Shown here: one piece after another, positions 59,906 through 64,000 of the stretch
Numbering within the stretch: position 1 is the first letter of the stretch
How the letters are laid out: every line of letters begins with the position of its first letter
NCBI RefSeq assembly: GCF_030272615.1
Contig: NC_081414.1
Span: 333,855,427-333,919,426, forward strand
Origin: Cryptomeria japonica
Lineage: Eukaryota; Streptophyta; Pinopsida; Cupressales; Cupressaceae
Length of the DNA: 64,000 nt
Reading direction: 5' to 3'
Notes under the pieces: model-generated
The model's input: only the letters and a program-made list of their open reading frames with translations
What the model was told of the DNA's origin: nothing
Databases searched by the model: none
Made by a program: the position numbers and the translations under genes

Positions 59906-61174
59906 AACTATAAGTCATTCAAGTAATAGGCCAATTATGAATCATGTTCATAAAATATACAAAATACATGACCCCTGTTGCAAATCTCTGTTTCTTCACA
60001 GCCAAAGCCACAATTAAGGATTATCCTGTTTCATACATTGGACAGCTTGTTTAGTATACTAGGACTACCATAGGCAAAGTTGACATGCTACAGTCATTGT
60101 ATTGCTGAATACAAGCCAAGTCATAGTTGACAAGAAATGCTATTTTCATAATGTAAAAATGTATAAATTATGCTGTACATAGACAACTCATAGAACATTC
60201 TCATCTATTAGTATCCTAGCTAAGGTCAAACTAGAACATAACCATTTATCTTTTCACTTAATTGTTAATAAACTTGACAACAAAACATGCAGTCTTGAAA
60301 GCTTCAAGAAAGCTATAATAATAAATCCCTCACTTGAATATACACACAAATCACTGAGACACAAGAAAATATCATGGCTACCTAACCTTCTAGGACCTAT
60401 CTTAGATGCCAGCACATGACTTGCCATGATGTTGGGATGAGTAATGCAGGCTCTTCTGAGCCATAGACTCATAGTTTTAGTTTTGATATTTATTTTGATG
60501 CCATGGATTTCATAATCAACAAGATTTGCATATATTTGACAATATTTATAATTTTAAATCTGTATATCTAGCAATGTTGTTTCCTTTAGCTAAAATTTAT
60601 AGTTCATTTTTATGCTCATGATCGTGTATAATTCTGCATATGGTCAAAGTAGATTCTAATTGATTAAAGGGTGTATGGAACAAGTTTTGAATCCTTAAAA
60701 ATCTCTATATTCCATGGTTTTGTTGAGTCTTTGCCAAATCTAGGCGCTGAGTCTGAGTCTGAGTCAAAAATTAGCTTGCCGAGACCAAGGCAAGTCCGAG
60801 TCTTGTAACACTGGACTTTAATGATGTCAAGAGTGCTACAGAAGCAACAAAAAAGAAAAATAATTTGTTTGCTGTTCAATACCATGTGTGGATTCAACAA
60901 CAGGCTGTTCTCACAAATCAACAAAACAATCCTCTTCCTCACTAGTCTTCTTGACGTACAAGAAGGAAAATTGAACTAATAATTGGTGGGAGCACATGAA
61001 ATTGACTAGTACTTGTCCTTAATAAAAGTATATTTACGTCATCATAATATCTACTGACATTAGCACAAATGAATTTTGAGAAAACTAACTCTAAGACACC
61101 TATTTTCTTGCGCTTTCTCAGTACTCATGCTTTTAGTTTTCTTAAAATTCCCTTCTGTTAATTTAGGATCAGAC
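59906..61174. other. AT-rich stretch, no gene seen
   Basis: No supported coding sequence. 60730-60815 carries the inverted GACTCGG-type block noted at 55245. Confidence 0.4.
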
Positions 61175-61958
61175 TGTAGAAAAAAATAATCAGAAATAAC
61201 AGAACCAAATCAATGTACACAATAAACACCAAGTATATCCTAGGAAAACCTCCCTCTTAGAAGTGAAAAACCCAGCAACAATTCTCAGATCTTATTAGCA
61301 ATAATCAAATGTATCTTTACAATGAGCTTCAGAAGCAATCAAAAAACTATGCACAGTAGTATAATATCTTCAACCTAGGGCAAACTGCAATGATGAACTT
61401 ATCTGCAATACATATGATGTTGCTGTCACAAGCAGGGTTGCAGTCACTGAGGTGAAGTCCGCTGATCCTAGGATGAGGTTTGCTGCCTTCAGGGAAAGTT
61501 CGCTGCCTCCAAAGATAGTTCGCTGTCACTAAATGATGTCCGCTGTCCTTCCAATGATGATTGCTGTCAGAAAATGGTGTTTGCTGTCTTCAAGAATAAT
61601 TCGCTGAGTTCTACTGTTAATCTTAGATGAATTCACTGAATGGAGAATACAATCACTGTGTGAATGATGTCCTTGAACAATGATTGCTGACTTGTATATA
61701 TAGGCGACTTAGCCTTTTGATTCTCCAAGTCGGCTAGCATAAGGAACACATTTAATTACAATCAAATGCATTAGGGTGGTGCCAAAACTGAAATTAGGTC
61801 CACACGCTATAGATGCCCTCAATTATGGGTCAGTTACAACACGTTACAGCCTTTATGATTATTGCAAGATAGGACGTGACTAAGGCCAAGGGCCAATTAG
61901 TCACTAAACCATGCTAGGTCGGCCCTAGAAGGGATCCGACGTAGCTATATCAACAACA
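61175..61958 (-). repeat. RE8 3' LTR
   Basis: About 784 bp, TGTAGAAAAA to ATCAACAACA on the plus strand. It contains a 20-bp tandem repeat (61458-61610). Confidence 0.7.
61458..61610. repeat. 20-bp tandem repeat in the RE8 LTR
   Basis: About eight degenerate 20-21-bp units, each beginning TTCGCTG, TTTGCTG or TCCGCTG. Confidence 0.75.
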
Positions 61959-61975
61959 CTCCCTCTTAGCTAAGG
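61959..61975 (-). promoter_or_regulatory. RE8 polypurine tract
   Basis: The minus strand reads CCTTAGCTAAGAGGGAG next to the LTR. A similar CTTGCTAAGAGGGAG recurs in the RNase H C-terminal codons at about 62368-62383. Confidence 0.65.
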
Positions 61976-62001
61976 AGGAGACCTTCTCAAGATTTGAGTC
62001 A

Positions 62002-62333
62002 CATGGCTACTTCCATGAAAAATGCAAATGAATACAACCACCATGACTACTCCCATGGATGACGTTCACCATAGCTACTCCCAGAGGGTGAACAAGCACA
62101 AGTGCTAAATCATAACATCCACCATGCCTACTCACAGAGGGTGGGTCCACCATACCTACTCGCAGAGGGTGGAAAAACACAAGTACATCATGGAATTTCT
62201 TCCATGACATCCATCATGCCTACTCGCAGAGGATGGATCCACCATGCCTACTCGCAGAGGATGGAGGAGGGCTTTCACCTCAAACTTCTCCCAGAGAAGA
62301 GTGCATTATCACCATGCCTACTCGCAAAGGGTG
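62002..62333. repeat. Hairpin array in the RE8 3' untranslated region
   Basis: Successive inverted repeats around a conserved CTACTC core: CATGG/CCATG (62002-62017), CCATG/CATGG (62041-62058), GTTCACC/GGTGAAC (62064-62093), CCACC/GGTGG (62119-62144), TCCACC/GGTGGA (62146-62173), ATCCATC/GATGGAT (62209-62238), TCCACC/GGATGGA (62238-62266) and CACC/GGTG (62310-62333). Two further hairpins lack the core: TCATGGAA/TTCCATGA (62188-62207) and CTTCTC/GAGAAG (62285-62299). Confidence 0.85.
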
Positions 62334-62352
62334 GAAGATACATCTCAATGTA

Positions 62353-64000
62353 TCACTGATGCTGAGACTCCCTCTTAGCAAGGGCTTCATTCTCCACAAC
62401 TCCAAGCTTGTCCCGAAAATGCACAAACTTCACTTTGGCAAGGGGCTTGGTGAGAATGTCGATCGTCTGCTCCTCAGTGCAGATGTATCTCAGCTGAACA
62501 ACATTCCTCTATACCATATCCCTGATATAGTGGTACTGAATCTCAACATGTTTTGATTTGTCATGGAATACTGGATTAACCAAAAGCTTCAAACAGCTTT
62601 GGTTATCACAATGAATGATAGTAGGCTCCAATGATTGTCCAAACAATCCCGCAAAGAGCTTCCGAAGCCACACTGCTTCGCAAGATGCCACACATGCTGA
62701 AATGTATTCTACTTCTGCAGTACTCAATGCCACTGAAGACTGTTTCCTACTACACCAGGAAATCATGGCGGATCCCAAGCTGAAGCAAACTCCAGAAATG
62801 CTCTTGCGATCAGTGACACTTCCTGCCCAATCAGAATCTGAATAACCTTCCAAGTTCAGAACAGTGTTGGAGGAGTATTTCAGTCCATAGCCAACTGTGC
62901 CACGCAAATATCTCAAGATATGCTTGGCTGCAACTAGATGTATTTGTCTCGATTTACTCATGAACTGACTAAGTGCACTCACTGCATAGCAAATATCCAG
63001 TCTAGTGTTAACTAGATACATCAAGGATCCAATCAACTACATGTACATGGTAGGATCCACAAGATCTGAACTAGCTGCAGCTTCCCTCAATTTCTTCAAG
63101 TTAGTTTCCATCGAAGTAGGCATGGACTTACAATCTAACATTCCAAACCTCTTCAAGATATCAATGGTGTATTTGCCTTGACTTAGGATGATCTCATTAG
63201 GCCTCTACCATACTTCTAACCCTAGAAAGAAGTGCATGAGTCCTAAGTCTTTCATCTCAAATTTTGAAGTCAACTCCTTGCACCTGTGAATGAGATGATC
63301 TTCCCCTATAACAAATACGTCATCAACATAAAATACCAGGATCAACATTTCACCATTAAATACCTTGAAGTAGAGGTTTGAATCAGCATCATTCTTGCAA
63401 AAGCCCAAACGTGTTAACTATCTATCAATTCTCTCATACCATGCACGAGGAGCCCGCTTAAGGCCATATAAAGCTTTCTTCAGCTTGCATACATGAGACT
63501 CTTTCCCATGAATCACGAAACCCTCAAGTTGCTCAATGTAAACTATTTCCTCAATCACACCATTGAGAAAGGTTGTCTTCACATCCATCTGATGTAGCTT
63601 CCATCCCTTAGTTGTTGCAATCGCAATAATGGTCCTGATGGAAGTATATCGAGCAACTGGAGTGAAAGTTTCTTCATAATCTATCCCTTCTTTCTAAGAG
63701 AAACCACGAGCCACGAATCTAGCCTTGTATTTCTCAATGCTTGATCTTGAATAGCCACTTGGAAGATACAACTGACTTGCCCTTAGGTCTCGACATACCA
63801 AACATCATTCTTAAGGATGGATTGATATTCTTCGTCCATGGCATCTTTCCATACTTGTTGATTTGCAACTTCCTCAGCACTAGTAGGCTCAGTCTCAACG
63901 AGATTACACATCGAAGCAACATAACAAGAGAATTTCTGAGGTCTCTTACTTTCTTGAAATGTACCTCTAGGAGCTGCAAACTGTTTTGCCTCCTGCATAG
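62353..64000 (-). pseudogene. RE8 reverse transcriptase and RNase H, broken and partial
   Basis: From the window edge leftwards: linker ('RPQKFSCYVASMCNLVETE'), a frameshift near 63744, reverse transcriptase ('HQMDVKTTFLNGVIEE', '[19 protein letters not shown]', YVDD at 63319-63330) and RNase H ('SDWAGSVTDRKS', 'VFHDKSKHVEIQYHYIRDMV', 'ILTKPLAKVKFVHF'), ending at TGA 62353. In-frame stops interrupt it near 63694, 63418, 63208, 63038 and 62507. Those I could judge against the family consensus sit where Gln is expected, so they fit CAG-to-TAG changes. Confidence 0.88.

Larger units (their letters stand above)
61175..64000 (-). mobile_element. RE8: Ty1/copia element, cut by window end
   Basis: The 3' LTR (61175-61958), polypurine tract and antisense RNase H and reverse transcriptase run off the right edge inside the linker before reverse transcriptase. 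The tract and coding style are close to RE7. CAGAC (61170-61174) is the expected left half of its target-site duplication. Confidence 0.85.

Noticed and set aside
1-64000. tRNA, rRNA or other structured RNA genes
   Set aside because: Only short primer-site matches to tRNA-Met were found; no full tRNA or rRNA pattern was recognised by eye.

Overview
This 64 kb window is plant nuclear DNA made almost entirely of LTR retrotransposons. The low GC content, the absence of any intact host gene and the deep nesting of old, mutated Ty1/copia and Ty3/gypsy-like elements suggest a seed plant with a very large genome, probably a gymnosperm. The organism call is inference. No retrotransposon polyprotein is intact; each carries stops and frameshifts. 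Element names RE1-RE8 and sL1-sL4 are mine.

Layout. 1-1160: end of an antisense copia LTR. 1423-7110: RE1, a gag/protease-only (TR-GAG-like) element whose 5' LTR is split by solo LTR sL1 (1767-2993). 7111-9540: mostly featureless, one unknown small ORF. 9541-10082: antisense LTR with a primer-binding site. 11291-38900: a five-level nest. An old gag remnant is split by RE2 (copia, minus, 11829-38719, TSD TAAAT/TAAAC). RE2 is split by solo LTR sL2 (12119-13385, TSD AATTG), by RE3 (copia, plus, 14668-19644) and by RE4 (copia, minus, 20074-34033, TSD CAAAC/TAAAC). RE4's 5' LTR is split by RE5 (copia, plus, 27171-33851, TSD GAGAC). 41701-43240: solo LTR sL3. 43440-47020: RE6. 47672-48065: two exons of a host gene, partly duplicated at 54600-54880. 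48314-54547: RE7 (copia, minus, TSD CATAT), the least diverged element. 55583-59730: sL4, a 4.1 kb solo LTR (TSD GAGTG/AAGTG). 61175-64000: RE8 (copia, minus), cut by the window edge.

Most notable. RE6 has short LTRs, a perfect tRNA-Met primer site, a polypurine tract and a TSD, but no protease, integrase or reverse transcriptase. It carries, in its own sense orientation, an intron-free stretch of triosephosphate isomerase followed by a stretch of D-3-phosphoglycerate dehydrogenase, so it looks like a gene-capturing retrotransposon of the kind known from maize Bs1. Second, RE7 and RE8 carry, between the RNase H stop codon and the 3' LTR, arrays of short hairpins whose arms differ from copy to copy but stay complementary while the loops stay similar. 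Third, sL4 contains ten copies of a ~33 bp palindromic module, most of them spaced 165-176 bp apart.

These genes do not cooperate in a host pathway. Each element has, or had, the parts for its own copying (LTR promoter, primer site, gag, pol, polypurine tract); RE1 and RE6 would depend on enzymes made elsewhere.
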